Shown: positions 17,388 to 26,487 of the stretch, one piece after another
How positions within the stretch are numbered: position 1 is the stretch's first letter
How the letters are laid out: each line of letters starts with the position of its first letter
Assembly (NCBI GenBank): GCA_910589655.1
Contig: CAJUTJ010000159.1
Location: forward strand, 25,941 to 89,940
Reading direction: 5' to 3'
From: an uncultured Acetatifactor sp.
GTDB taxonomy: Bacteria > Bacillota > Clostridia > Lachnospirales > Lachnospiraceae
Length of the DNA stretch: 64,000 bases
The notes under the pieces: generated by a model
The model's database searches: none
What the model saw: the letters and a program-made list of their open reading frames with translations, nothing else
Told to the model about the DNA's origin: nothing
Translations under genes and position numbers: made by a program

Positions 17388-19118
17388 TTACGTTTTTTCT
17401 CCGTCCCCACATCCGGTTCCAAGCAATATAAAAGGAAACGCAATCATCATAGGATATATATAGCGGAGCTGAACCGCGGGACCCAGCAGCAAGGTACCAT
17501 AATATCCCAACACCAACGCCAGCGGAAGACATTTCGCAAACTCCCTCTTAATCACCAGCCAGCCAAACAACGCCAAATAGAGCCATACCCATATCCCCGG
17601 CATAAAAAAGTACCGCAGCACGGGAATTTTCAAGTATGCGTTTTCATCCGCCCACCGCTCCATTTTCTCATGCAGCCAATCCCATTTAGAGTCCTTGTAT
17701 ATCCCGTAATTAGCAAAAACTTCCTCATTCCAATGAGTCTGCACATACCCCATTCCGCTTATGTCTGAATCCACATTCACATAAGCATGGGTCACATCCC
17801 CCGGATACAGATAGCCTGCATCCACCGCCAACGCCGCATTCAGGAAATCCCCCGGATACCTTGCCAGCAGTCCCAGATATACGGCGGCAAATTCTTTCAG
17901 CCGGTATCTTACCACATAAGTATTCGTATGTCTTTTTACCGGATCGGAAATCACAGGATCATATTTCTTATAGCCCTCATCCAAAATAAAGTCTTGGATC
18001 AATGATTTTTCCACTTCATCCATGGTATTATCATCCTCGGGCAGGATACCGACTCCGCCATGGTAAAGCATACAACGTGCCAGCTGCTGTATGGGCATAC
18101 TCAGCATCTCCCTTTTATCGCCTTGCTGAGCGTCCGTTGCCCGGAAAATAACGGCCAGAACGATATTCCCCGCCAAAAAACCGGCAGCCGCCAACAGAAA
18201 TATCCTTCCAAACCGCTTTCTGTCTCTTTTCCCCAAAAGCGCCGTCAATGCCGAAAACGCCAGAAATACCAAAAATGCATATTTCCCGTTCGTCCGGAAC
18301 AATATCATGCATACGGCAGAACCCAAGAACAGCAGCTCTTTCCATGTTACTTTCTTTTCTTCCCCGGATTTATATGTTAACTCATAAACCGATAAAATCA
18401 AAAGCAGGAAGAAGGCGCTGAACACCGTGTCTTTTGTGACAGTTATACCCATATACACGTTAAAAGGGAAAAACATCGCTGACATGAGCAATACAACAAG
18501 CCATGGCAGCTTTGCTCCGCGCTTATATATGCGCCAAATGCCAAACGCAAAAACTGCGGCCAACAGCAGCAGCTGCACCAAGGCATAGAATCCGATTCCC
18601 GCGTTTGTGCTGCCAAATACGTTGTCTCCGAAGGACATTGCCCCTTTCATCAATAAGGTATGGGCAATGGGATGATGATCAATGTAAGAGTTCTCCGCTA
18701 TCTGCCCTATCTGTGTCGGGCAATCATAGGAGCAGATTGCCGGATAATATGCCAAATATCCGGGCAGCCATCCCAGCGCCAGTAAAAGGAAGCTTCCCCA
18801 AAACACAACGCCTCCGGTAAGACTTTGCCGATTACCCCTTATTTTACCCCAAGTATTCTGACGGGCCACACCGGCTTTTCCTGAACACATTTGCTGACGG
18901 GCCGCCAGCAGATAAAGTACGGCACACAGCCCCATCCCCAAAAGCCCCCCGGCAAGCAGGCTGGACAGCAAAGTCCGAAATACATATCCGCCCGTCCACA
19001 AAATATTTCCCTCCGCTGCCAGCTCTCTCCCCGTCAGCCAGAAAAAGACAAACAGAAATCCCATCACAAGGAATATCGCATATGCAATTGGTTTCCGCAA
19101 AAGCCTGTCCTGCCCCAT
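17388..19118 (-). CDS. Polytopic membrane protein, DUF6020-like
   Basis: 576 residues with about 12 hydrophobic segments. The long first outer loop contains YPAICSYDCPTQIGQI and YIDHHPIAHTLLMKGAM, the Asp and His-His motif typical of DUF6020-like membrane proteins (GT-C-like). The later loop has LARYPGDFLNAALAVDAGYL. An RBS (AAAGGAGAAA) lies upstream at a longish spacing, and the GT2 gene ends 23 bp before it, so a synthase/transferase pair is likely. Predicted to act on a lipid-linked sugar outside the membrane; the substrate is unknown. Confidence 0.65.
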   Translation of the reverse strand: MGQDRLLRKPIAYAIFLVMGFLFVFFWLTGRELAAEGNILWTGGYVFRTLLSSLLAGGLLGMGLCAVLYLLAARQQMCSGKAGVARQNTWGKIRGNRQSLTGGVVFWGSFLLLALGWLPGYLAYYPAICSYDCPTQIGQIAENSYIDHHPIAHTLLMKGAMSFGDNVFGSTNAGIGFYALVQLLLLAAVFAFGIWRIYKRGAKLPWLVVLLMSAMFFPFNVYMGITVTKDTVFSAFFLLLILSVYELTYKSGEEKKVTWKELLFLGSAVCMILFRTNGKYAFLVFLAFSALTALLGKRDRKRFGRIFLLAAAGFLAGNIVLAVIFRATDAQQGDKREMLSMPIQQLARCMLYHGGVGILPEDDNTMDEVEKSLIQDFILDEGYKKYDPVISDPVKRHTNTYVVRYRLKEFAAVYLGLLARYPGDFLNAALAVDAGYLYPGDVTHAYVNVDSDISGMGYVQTHWNEEVFANYGIYKDSKWDWLHEKMERWADENAYLKIPVLRYFFMPGIWVWLYLALFGWLVIKREFAKCLPLALVLGYYGTLLLGPAVQLRYIYPMMIAFPFILLGTGCGDGEKT

Positions 19119-19141
19119 ATCGAAACTATCTGATTTCTCCT

Positions 19142-20104
19142 TTATCGTGATTGCTCTGATTCATGGTTATCTGCCAAAATCCGTTTTTCCGCATTTATCT
19201 TGGCGAGACGGTATTCAAAGTCCCGCTTGTCCTTGGCCGCCATAACCTGAAGTATCATCCCCGAAAAAAAAGCCTGTATCCCTGCAAGAGCCACAAAACA
19301 ACTGACAATCAAAGTAGGAAATCTGGGCACCAGACCCGTCTGTAAATAGACACTGATAATAGGCACCATCAAAGTCATTGCAACCAGAATCAACAACGCG
19401 CACAAAGCCCCGAAAAACGGCATGGGCTTATAATTTTTATAGAGCTGCAGCATCTTATGGATCACTTTTATCCCGTCACTGTAAGTATTTAGCTTGGATA
19501 CGCTGCCCTCAGGGCGATCCCGGTATTCCACCACCACATTCTCCACCTGCATGTTATAATTAACCGCATGTATGGTCATCTCCGTCTCGATCTCAAACCC
19601 CTTGGAAAAGACGGGGAATGTTTTTACAAATTCATAGCTGAATGCCCTGTATCCCGTCATGATATCTTTGATATCGGAACGGAACAGACGATTGATTCCC
19701 GCCCGCATCAGGCTGTTGCCGAAATTATGGAAAGGACGCTTGTTCTCTGTAAAGTATGTGGAGGAAAGCCTGTCCCCTACCACCATGTCCGCGTTATGCT
19801 CCAATACCTTGTCCACCAGTTCCCTTGCACAGTTAAGAGGATACGTGTCATCACCATCCAGCATCAAGTAGCACTTTGCGTCTATTTCCCGAAACATTCT
19901 GCGGATCACATTCCCCTTGCCTTGTTTATATTCATGACGAATCACCGCACCGGCATTTCCTGCAAGCTCTACCGTCCTGTCCGTAGAATTATTATCATAG
20001 ACATAGACCACAGCCTCCGGCAGCGCTTCTTTTACGTCAGCAACCACTTTGGAAATCGTCTGCTCTTCATTATAACAAGGAATCAACACAGCTATCTTAT
20101 CCAT
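19142..20104 (-). CDS. GT2 polyprenyl-phosphate sugar synthase (DPM1-like)
   Basis: About 320 residues from ATG 20104 (AAAGGA upstream; the frame is open to 20155). GT-A domain: IAVLIPCYNEEQTISKVVAD, VVYVYDNNSTDRT, metal-binding CYLMLDGDDTYPLN, then DIMTGYRAFSYEFVKTFPV and EYRDRPEGSVSKLNTY. Two transmembrane helices near the C-terminus (about residues 226-252 and 262-290). This is the common GT2 type that makes polyprenyl-phosphate glucose or mannose. It precedes the DUF6020-like protein by 23 bp and is divergent from the membrane protein at 20463. Confidence 0.85.
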   Translation of the reverse strand: MDKIAVLIPCYNEEQTISKVVADVKEALPEAVVYVYDNNSTDRTVELAGNAGAVIRHEYKQGKGNVIRRMFREIDAKCYLMLDGDDTYPLNCARELVDKVLEHNADMVVGDRLSSTYFTENKRPFHNFGNSLMRAGINRLFRSDIKDIMTGYRAFSYEFVKTFPVFSKGFEIETEMTIHAVNYNMQVENVVVEYRDRPEGSVSKLNTYSDGIKVIHKMLQLYKNYKPMPFFGALCALLILVAMTLMVPIISVYLQTGLVPRFPTLIVSCFVALAGIQAFFSGMILQVMAAKDKRDFEYRLAKINAEKRILADNHESEQSR

Positions 20105-20209
20105 AACTACAATCCTTTCACACCTGCGGACATGCCGCCAACACTGTTTGGGCAAGCCCTACGGCAACACATTGCTTTTATTTTACCACGATTACTTTTT
20201 AACAGCCAC

Positions 20210-20238
20210 TGTTTTTATAAATTTAATTATGGTATACT
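20210..20238 (+). promoter_or_regulatory. Candidate promoter for the plus-strand membrane protein
   Basis: TGTTTT at 20210-20215, a 17-base spacer, and an extended -10 TGGTATACT ending at 20238. It would give a leader of about 220 bases containing the hairpin at 20294-20316. Confidence 0.4.
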
Positions 20239-20293
20239 ATCCGCAACGGACAGAGTCAAGCGGCCGCATAGACATCCGCCAAGCGAAGCGAAT

Positions 20294-20316
20294 CCGGAAA
20301 ACCAAAGGTTTTCCGG
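20294..20316 (+). repeat. Perfect 10-bp hairpin in a long leader
   Basis: CCGGAAAACC, loop AAA, GGTTTTCCGG. It has no U-run after it, so it is not a standard terminator. It sits in the roughly 360-bp gap (20105-20462) between divergent genes, where I find no coding sequence. Confidence 0.6.
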
Positions 20317-20462
20317 TTCTCTGCGCGAAACAGGCTGCTCCAAGGTTCAATTTCCGGCCGGATGGAGTACTAGCGGAAAACATGATATCAAACACTCAAA
20401 AAACCAAGCCGGCTTACGCTGTCCTGCCATTGTTTCACAATATATTAAAGAGGGCCAGCCAC

Positions 20463-22046
20463 ATGAATACTTTCTCAACAAAACTATACACCTTTTCCTG
20501 TCAATTTATACAATTCTGCTCCTTGCTCCTATCCTTTCTTCTGTTCGCAGGCGCTTTTTTATGTACCTGCTACAGCGAAAATATGGAGACACAGCTGGTT
20601 CTTACCAAATGGGATCCTCCTTTGGCCGGTGCTTTGGGCATGGCGTTTTTTCTGCTGCTCTTTTCCGGAATCCTTCACCTTCTGTTCCGATGTTCTTCCT
20701 CTCCGCTGAAAATCCTGCGTATCCTCATCCTGCTCTGGTGCGTGTGTCTGGGCGGGATACTGATCCTGTTGAGCAAGACGGTTCCCGCAGCGGACGCGCT
20801 TTCCGTCTATTCCATTGCCGAAACGCTTGCAGAGGGCGATACTTCCGTGATCCATCCCACAGAATCCTACCTGTCCTATTATCCGCAACAGATAGGTTTA
20901 ACCGCATTTTTCGAGTGTTTGATCCGTCTTTGGAATCTGCTCCCTTTCAGTGTGCCTGCATATCACTTTATCAAATGTGTCTATGTAGGGCTTCTCTGTG
21001 TCATTATCTGTTTTCAGGAGAGAACCGTCCACCTTTTATGGAATGACGAAAAAGCAGACTGCATTTATCTACTGCTGATAGGCTCCAACCTTCCTTTTAT
21101 TATGTACAGCTCCTTTGTCTACGGTGAAATCCCCTCTTTTGCGGCAGCCTCCGCAGGGATCTACTGCTTGATTAAAATGCTTCGGCAAGAGAATTCTTCC
21201 CGCAAAAGTAATATTGTCCATGCCGTTTTCACCATACTGGGATTTTCCCTGAGCGTTATGCTGCGCAAAAATAACCTGATTCTGCTTATCGCCGCAATCA
21301 TCGTCCTCTTTCTGGAATGGGCAAAGAGCAGGCGGCATGCGCTATTGGCACTGGGTCTGGCATGCACCGTATGCAGCCTCTGTATTCTGCCTCTGGTACA
21401 GAAAACCTATGAGCTCCGGTCAGGGGAAAAACTCAGTTCCGGCGTTACCGCCGCCTCCTATCTGGCCATGGGAATGCAGGAATCTTCGCGCGGGAACGGG
21501 TGGTACAACGGATTTAATTTTACTGCCTATCAGGAGTCCGGATTGAATACGGATCTGGCAAATGAAGTCAGCAGGCAGGCCGTTTCCGAGCGGCTTCAAT
21601 ACTTCGGGAACCATCCCGCTTATGCCGCCGATTTCTATCTTCATAAGCATCTGTCCCAATGGGCGGACGGAAGCTATGCCTGCAGACAAGCCACGCTTGC
21701 CACCTACGGGGGCAGGAGCAGCTTTTTTGTCTCCCTGTATGAAGGGCTGCTGAGCAAATATTTTGTCGGCTACTGCAATATTTACCAGAATATCTTATAT
21801 CTGGGCGCCCTGAGCTGCTTCTATACTTTAAGGAAAGGCTCCGGCGCAAAAGGGGGCAGCAAGCTTCTTCCTGTTTATTTATGTTTTATCGCCGTTTTAG
21901 GCGGTTTTCTGTTTCATATAATTTGGGAGGCGAACTCCCGCTATATCTTTCTTTACAGCCTTTTGCTGCTTCCCTATACGGCCAAGGGAATCTATTGGAT
22001 TATACAGAAATTGCATGGAAAACCGTTTCGGAAAAACCGGGCTTAA
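20463..22046 (+). CDS. Polytopic membrane protein, GT39-like
   Basis: 527 residues from ATG 20463; the frame extends to 20148 but that part is hydrophilic leader sequence. About 12 hydrophobic segments. The first large outer loop has PTESYLSYYPQQIGLTAFFE, a motif seen in Firmicute GT39-like (PMT/ArnT-related) membrane proteins, and a downstream acidic SKTVPAADALSVYSIAETL. The C-terminus is short and basic (HGKPFRKNRA). A likely lipid-linked sugar transferase. It is convergent with pseF, 62 bp away, and transcribed apart from its neighbours. Confidence 0.6.
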   Translation: MNTFSTKLYTFSCQFIQFCSLLLSFLLFAGAFLCTCYSENMETQLVLTKWDPPLAGALGMAFFLLLFSGILHLLFRCSSSPLKILRILILLWCVCLGGILILLSKTVPAADALSVYSIAETLAEGDTSVIHPTESYLSYYPQQIGLTAFFECLIRLWNLLPFSVPAYHFIKCVYVGLLCVIICFQERTVHLLWNDEKADCIYLLLIGSNLPFIMYSSFVYGEIPSFAAASAGIYCLIKMLRQENSSRKSNIVHAVFTILGFSLSVMLRKNNLILLIAAIIVLFLEWAKSRRHALLALGLACTVCSLCILPLVQKTYELRSGEKLSSGVTAASYLAMGMQESSRGNGWYNGFNFTAYQESGLNTDLANEVSRQAVSERLQYFGNHPAYAADFYLHKHLSQWADGSYACRQATLATYGGRSSFFVSLYEGLLSKYFVGYCNIYQNILYLGALSCFYTLRKGSGAKGGSKLLPVYLCFIAVLGGFLFHIIWEANSRYIFLYSLLLLPYTAKGIYWIIQKLHGKPFRKNRA

Positions 22047-22108
22047 ACTTCCGCTGCCGCAGAACTTCCGGCCTCTTTCAAAACTACTAAATTGCATGAA
22101 ACCGCTGC

Positions 22109-22795
22109 TTATTGTTTCATCAGGCGGTATTTCATCTCCGCAATCTCCCAATCGGTTTGGTTATCAATATCTTGAACCTCCATCTCGGAGATTACCATGG
22201 GAAGAATATTCCCAAGCATCAATTTCTTATTCTTCCGGAATGCCTCGGTGCGGAATATATAAAACTGTCCCACATCATGATAATGGGGTTCTAAATCCTG
22301 AGACCGGCTGTCCAAATATTCCGGATACTTGAAAACAAGCCTGCCGTCCTTTACCACCATGGCACGCTGGGGCGGATAAGAAAACGCCACTACAGGAATC
22401 AAAGTATCCGCATCGCTTTCCGTCAGCTTTTCCACCGCATTTTTTAATTTTCCTGCCGTCACAAAAGGAGCCGTTGGATAGATGCAGCACCCTATTTCAT
22501 ATGTTTCCCCTCTCTTCTCATATTCCGCCAGCACCTCCAAAAGGACATCGTTGGTGGTGGCATAATCTCCGGAGGTTTCCTGACTGCGGAAAAACGGTAC
22601 ATCCGCACCATACTTTTGTGCAATTTCTGCAATACACCCATCGTCCGTAGACACCATCACTGTGTCAAAAATACCGGACTCCTGCGCCGCCTCTATGGAA
22701 TAGGCTAAAATAGGTTTGCCGCAAAATTCTTTCACATTCTTTCCCGGTATCCGTTTACTGCCCCCTCTGGCAGTGATGATCGCAATCTTTTTCAT
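22109..22795 (-). CDS. pseF: Pseudaminic acid cytidylyltransferase PseF
   Basis: 228 residues from ATG 22795, whose A overlaps the TAA stop of the upstream gene (TAATG coupling). CMP-nonulosonate synthetase: IAIITARGGSKRIPGKNVKE at the N-terminus with the CTP-binding ARGGSKRIPGKN motif, GKPILAYSI, DTVMVSTDD, and SQETSGDYATTNDVLLEVL. The text is closer to PseF than NeuA. It activates pseudaminic acid (or a related nonulosonic acid) with CTP in the cytosol so a glycosyltransferase can add it to a surface glycan or flagellin. pseB and pseC are also in the window; pseG and pseI are not. Confidence 0.85.
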   Translation of the reverse strand: MKKIAIITARGGSKRIPGKNVKEFCGKPILAYSIEAAQESGIFDTVMVSTDDGCIAEIAQKYGADVPFFRSQETSGDYATTNDVLLEVLAEYEKRGETYEIGCCIYPTAPFVTAGKLKNAVEKLTESDADTLIPVVAFSYPPQRAMVVKDGRLVFKYPEYLDSRSQDLEPHYHDVGQFYIFRTEAFRKNKKLMLGNILPMVISEMEVQDIDNQTDWEIAEMKYRLMKQ

Positions 22796-25068
22796 TATGC
22801 CTCTTTTCCCTTTCCCATGTATTTTCCTCCCGTCTTTTTCATCATTTTTAATATATAATAGGCCAGAAGACCCATTCCGGTAAATAAGCTGACCGCCTCC
22901 GCCAGCCTCCAATACCACATACCGGCATACCACACATGGATATTTCCCTGAAATCCGGAAGGAATCCATACTCTCACATCACAGTTATCGCCCTTAACTG
23001 CCGGAAGTTTTTCCCCCGAAACAACCGCTTCGGCACGATAGCCCTTATAATACAGCATGGGGAACTCAATATAACCTTTCTCTCCGGATTCAGACATTAC
23101 CTGCGCCCATGCGCTAAGCCCGTCTTTCTCATACCCCTCCATAACAATGCCGTCCGACAGCACAGGGGCGTGATATGTCATATGGCCGACATCCGAGCCT
23201 TCCGGCATAAATTCCGCCCCCAACACCGCCGTGGTTCCCACATTCTGAGCGGAATACAATTTAATCTGCTCGTCACTGGCCATTAAAATATCATTGACCT
23301 GATAATTACCGAACATAACAGACACCAATACAATTAAAAGCAGTACTGCCTTACCCGGAAGAAACCCTATCCCTTCCCGCAGTATCCACACTCCCGTTAC
23401 ACAGGCGACGAATACCGCCAAAACGGATACAATGGAAGTGATTCTGGTAGGGAACTGCAAGGATCCCACCAGTGTGGCAAACAGCCTATTACAGGAACTC
23501 AGAAAGTCCCAAGGGAAACAGCTTGTGCTCATAAATAGAGCAATTCCCGTCATCGCCAGCACAATATTCCCTGCCGCCCTCTCCTTTATCTGCGTTTCCG
23601 TCATTGTTTTCCCTTTCTGTTTCCCACACAATGCCAGCCACAAAAACATACACAACAGCAAGGCGGCACCCATTCCTATGGGTTCCGTATCCATCATACC
23701 GTTCTCAACAAATCTTGATGAAGAGCCTCTATTTTGTAAGGTATAAAAAATCTGCGCCGGATAGATACCACGCTCCTGTATCATCACATGAGAATTCCCG
23801 GCATATGCATACTGATCCGCAGTCATCAAATCAAGGCAAGGAACCAAAAACCATGCATTTATAGCAATGGTCATGGCAACCGTGAGAAACAGCACACAAA
23901 AAGTACGTTTCCGGAATGTCTTTTTCCACAGGCATAGACACAACAGGACTACAAAAAAGCCTGACATTTCGCAGCTCAGAAGATGGGACTGAATGATTCC
24001 CGAAAAGCCGATAACAGGAATAACCCAATTCCACAGATACCCTTTCCTGTCCGGATCTTCCGTATAAATCCGATAAAATCCCCATACCAGCAGCGGCAGG
24101 AATATCATTGCCGTAAATTCCCCCGCCGCCGCACGGTTATACATATTGTACAGGCGGTAAGGCGCCAGCGTATACAACGCACAGCCGAACATTCCAATCA
24201 GCCTGCTCCGAAAGCACTTTGAAAAGCTGACATAAGCGACCAATGCCGTTGCCAGATTCACGGCAGCAAGGAAAATCCTATAGGCGCTGTCCATGGGAAA
24301 GCCCATAATCCTGAGCAATGCAGGAAAATACAAACATGTATCCCCATAAAAAATCGAATTCGCATAGCCATGTCCCGCCATCCATGTAGATTCTATCCTG
24401 ACAGACAGCTCTCCCCTCCGGATACATTCCGCCAGATTTTCTATTCTCATCATATGGAAAACAATATCCGCGCCGATAATATTGTAATCCACCAGTAAAG
24501 GCAGAGAAGCAATCAATACGAAAAACGGAATTCCGAAAATTACCAGCTGTTTCTCAACGGGAATCTCCTGCTTTCTTTGATACATAGCCAGTACCAGCAC
24601 GCTGTTCAATACCAGAAGAATACCTATCAGCCAGAAGAGATAAATCCTGCTTCCTGCCCCACTGGAAACCAACTCCAATCCCAAGATTTCCATATCCTGA
24701 GTTATGTCTAAGTCGGCTCTCAGGCTATCCACCGAATCCAACAGATAAAACTGACATTCTCTCTCATGCAGCCCGGGATCCATATACACTGTGTTGGCCA
24801 GCAATGTCTTAAATTTGTTATCCTGATCCGAAACCGTAACGGCAAGTTCTCCCTCCCCGTTTTCATGGGCATCATAATAGACCCTCATACTATAGACGCC
24901 TGCAGGTACGGAAACGCCTTCCCCCAAAAGCTTGTCCATGCCTTCGTTTCCCACGACGACTTCCGGCTTTCCAAACAGGCCTGCCATGCCTATCAGAATC
25001 AAGATAAGCTCCACACACAGCAGTATTATAAACTTTCTATTTTTCAAAGCTTCAGACTTTCTTAACAC
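22795..25068 (-). CDS. PTPS-related / YfhO-like membrane protein
   Basis: 757 residues; the first codon is GTG with GAGGAG 9 bases upstream. A signal-anchor helix (residues 13-32), a lectin-like outer domain of about 100 residues, then about 11 helices. The loop ADIVFHMMRIENLAECIRRG with SVRIESTWMAGHGYANSIFY is typical of the 6-pyruvoyl-tetrahydropterin-synthase-related (PF10131) and YfhO-like membrane families, thought to move sugars onto surface polymers. A C-terminal beta-rich domain (YYKGYRAEAVVSGEKLP) and one last helix follow. First of three tandem paralogues transcribed towards pseF; it overlaps the gene upstream by 17 bp. Confidence 0.75.
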   Translation of the reverse strand: MLRKSEALKNRKFIILLCVELILILIGMAGLFGKPEVVVGNEGMDKLLGEGVSVPAGVYSMRVYYDAHENGEGELAVTVSDQDNKFKTLLANTVYMDPGLHERECQFYLLDSVDSLRADLDITQDMEILGLELVSSGAGSRIYLFWLIGILLVLNSVLVLAMYQRKQEIPVEKQLVIFGIPFFVLIASLPLLVDYNIIGADIVFHMMRIENLAECIRRGELSVRIESTWMAGHGYANSIFYGDTCLYFPALLRIMGFPMDSAYRIFLAAVNLATALVAYVSFSKCFRSRLIGMFGCALYTLAPYRLYNMYNRAAAGEFTAMIFLPLLVWGFYRIYTEDPDRKGYLWNWVIPVIGFSGIIQSHLLSCEMSGFFVVLLCLCLWKKTFRKRTFCVLFLTVAMTIAINAWFLVPCLDLMTADQYAYAGNSHVMIQERGIYPAQIFYTLQNRGSSSRFVENGMMDTEPIGMGAALLLCMFLWLALCGKQKGKTMTETQIKERAAGNIVLAMTGIALFMSTSCFPWDFLSSCNRLFATLVGSLQFPTRITSIVSVLAVFVACVTGVWILREGIGFLPGKAVLLLIVLVSVMFGNYQVNDILMASDEQIKLYSAQNVGTTAVLGAEFMPEGSDVGHMTYHAPVLSDGIVMEGYEKDGLSAWAQVMSESGEKGYIEFPMLYYKGYRAEAVVSGEKLPAVKGDNCDVRVWIPSGFQGNIHVWYAGMWYWRLAEAVSLFTGMGLLAYYILKMMKKTGGKYMGKGKEA

Positions 25069-26485
25069 GTTTCCGTCTCCTCACAATCCACATCGCAATA
25101 CATCCGGCTAATGCCACCGCCGAAATTCCCTCGCTGAGCCGCCAGATCACGGATTCCTGTTCCACTACCGGCAGCATAAGCGATCCCAGCGCCTGTATTT
25201 CATCTCCTCTCACAAAGGAGCCTGCACTCAAGATATTTCCCAGCTGAAACTGCGCCGTACCTAACGACATGGCAATTACAATAAGCAACAGAATATGACG
25301 TTCCTTTTGCGTTCTGCTCTCCCCCATCCATAAAAAAGCCTGACAGCCCGCATAAATTAACCCCACACATGCCAGAATCCCTAATTTTGCCGGAGAACCC
25401 ATGAGTGCCAGCAAAATAGAAAACAGCATATTCTTATCTTGGAAAAGATCCCACGGAAAGAAATTTAGGCTGAAAAACACTAAAATACCGCTCACTGACA
25501 GCATCCTGCAGGTAAAACCAAAATCTCCGCCCTGCCTGCAATGCCCTGTAAACAACATCCACAAAAGCAAAACCACCAATAAGATGACTGCTGCCCCGGG
25601 ACTCATCACCTGTGCGTTGCAGATCCCGTTTTCTGTCATCCCTACACCGTCTCCTGCCCATGGAAAGGCGGAGAGATATTGAACGAAATACATTCCTCTT
25701 CCCCTGATATCCTGAGGAATCAGGATTCCTACAGCCGATGCATCCCTCATTCTAAGCAGCATGGGAATCAGAAACCACGCATTCACTAAAACGACTGCCG
25801 CAGCCGTCTTCCCGATCACTCCAAGCGTTTGTTTCCGCAGACTCCGTCTTCCCATGGAGAACAGAAACAGAACCGTCATGCACACTGCCCCGAACAGGAA
25901 CACAGTGGAGGACAAAAGGATCAGGCTGAATCCCCATGCCGGAAGCACCCACAGCCACTTGTAAGCACTCTCTTCTACATCCTCCGTAAAAATACGTTTT
26001 ATTCCCAATAAAATCAACGGTAAGAACATCCAGCCCGCCGCTTCTCCCAAATCTCCCACCAGATAGATCTCGCTGAGACGATAAGGGCACCATGTATACA
26101 GTATGCTTGCAAGCAATCCCGCATCACGCTTTTCGAAACATTTGGTAAAACAGACATATGCCGTCACAGCCGTCCCCAAATGGTATAAAAACAGCGTCCA
26201 CTTGTAGGCATTCCCCAACCCCATCCCGGCCAGACGAAGCAGCGCCGGCAACAGATAGCACATATTCGATTGAAAAGATGCTGCGCTGTACCCATAATCC
26301 ATGGACCCCCAAGAACCCACCCGTACAGGGAACACCTTGCCAATCTCACGGCTTATCACCTCAATATGACTCAATTCAGAGGCGAGGGAGCTGCTTGTCA
26401 TCAGATAATCCGTCATAAGGGGTACAGATACCACTCCGGCAATCAGTATAAGATATAGGATAATTCGTTTCTCACGCAAATCCAT
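25052..26485 (-). CDS. Shortened PTPS-related membrane protein paralogue
   Basis: 477 residues from ATG 26485 (GGAGGTG upstream; only 2 bp after the stop of the upstream paralogue). It aligns by eye to its two neighbours over the membrane core (FPVRVGSWGSMDYGYSAASF, then LYTWCPYRLSEIYLVGDLGE), but lacks both outer domains: there is no lectin-like N-terminal domain, and after the last core helices it ends at once with a basic tail. The conserved acidic loop of the family (GADIVFHMMRIE in the sister) reads SSSLASELSHIE here, so the aspartate is lost. It may be a non-catalytic partner subunit. Confidence 0.7.
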   Translation of the reverse strand: MDLREKRIILYLILIAGVVSVPLMTDYLMTSSSLASELSHIEVISREIGKVFPVRVGSWGSMDYGYSAASFQSNMCYLLPALLRLAGMGLGNAYKWTLFLYHLGTAVTAYVCFTKCFEKRDAGLLASILYTWCPYRLSEIYLVGDLGEAAGWMFLPLILLGIKRIFTEDVEESAYKWLWVLPAWGFSLILLSSTVFLFGAVCMTVLFLFSMGRRSLRKQTLGVIGKTAAAVVLVNAWFLIPMLLRMRDASAVGILIPQDIRGRGMYFVQYLSAFPWAGDGVGMTENGICNAQVMSPGAAVILLVVLLLWMLFTGHCRQGGDFGFTCRMLSVSGILVFFSLNFFPWDLFQDKNMLFSILLALMGSPAKLGILACVGLIYAGCQAFLWMGESRTQKERHILLLIVIAMSLGTAQFQLGNILSAGSFVRGDEIQALGSLMLPVVEQESVIWRLSEGISAVALAGCIAMWIVRRRKRVKKV

Positions 26486-26487
26486 CG

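Noticed and set aside
20148..20462. N-terminal 105 residues of the membrane protein at 20463
   Set aside because: Hydrophilic, contains a perfect hairpin and lacks an RBS; more likely a leader.
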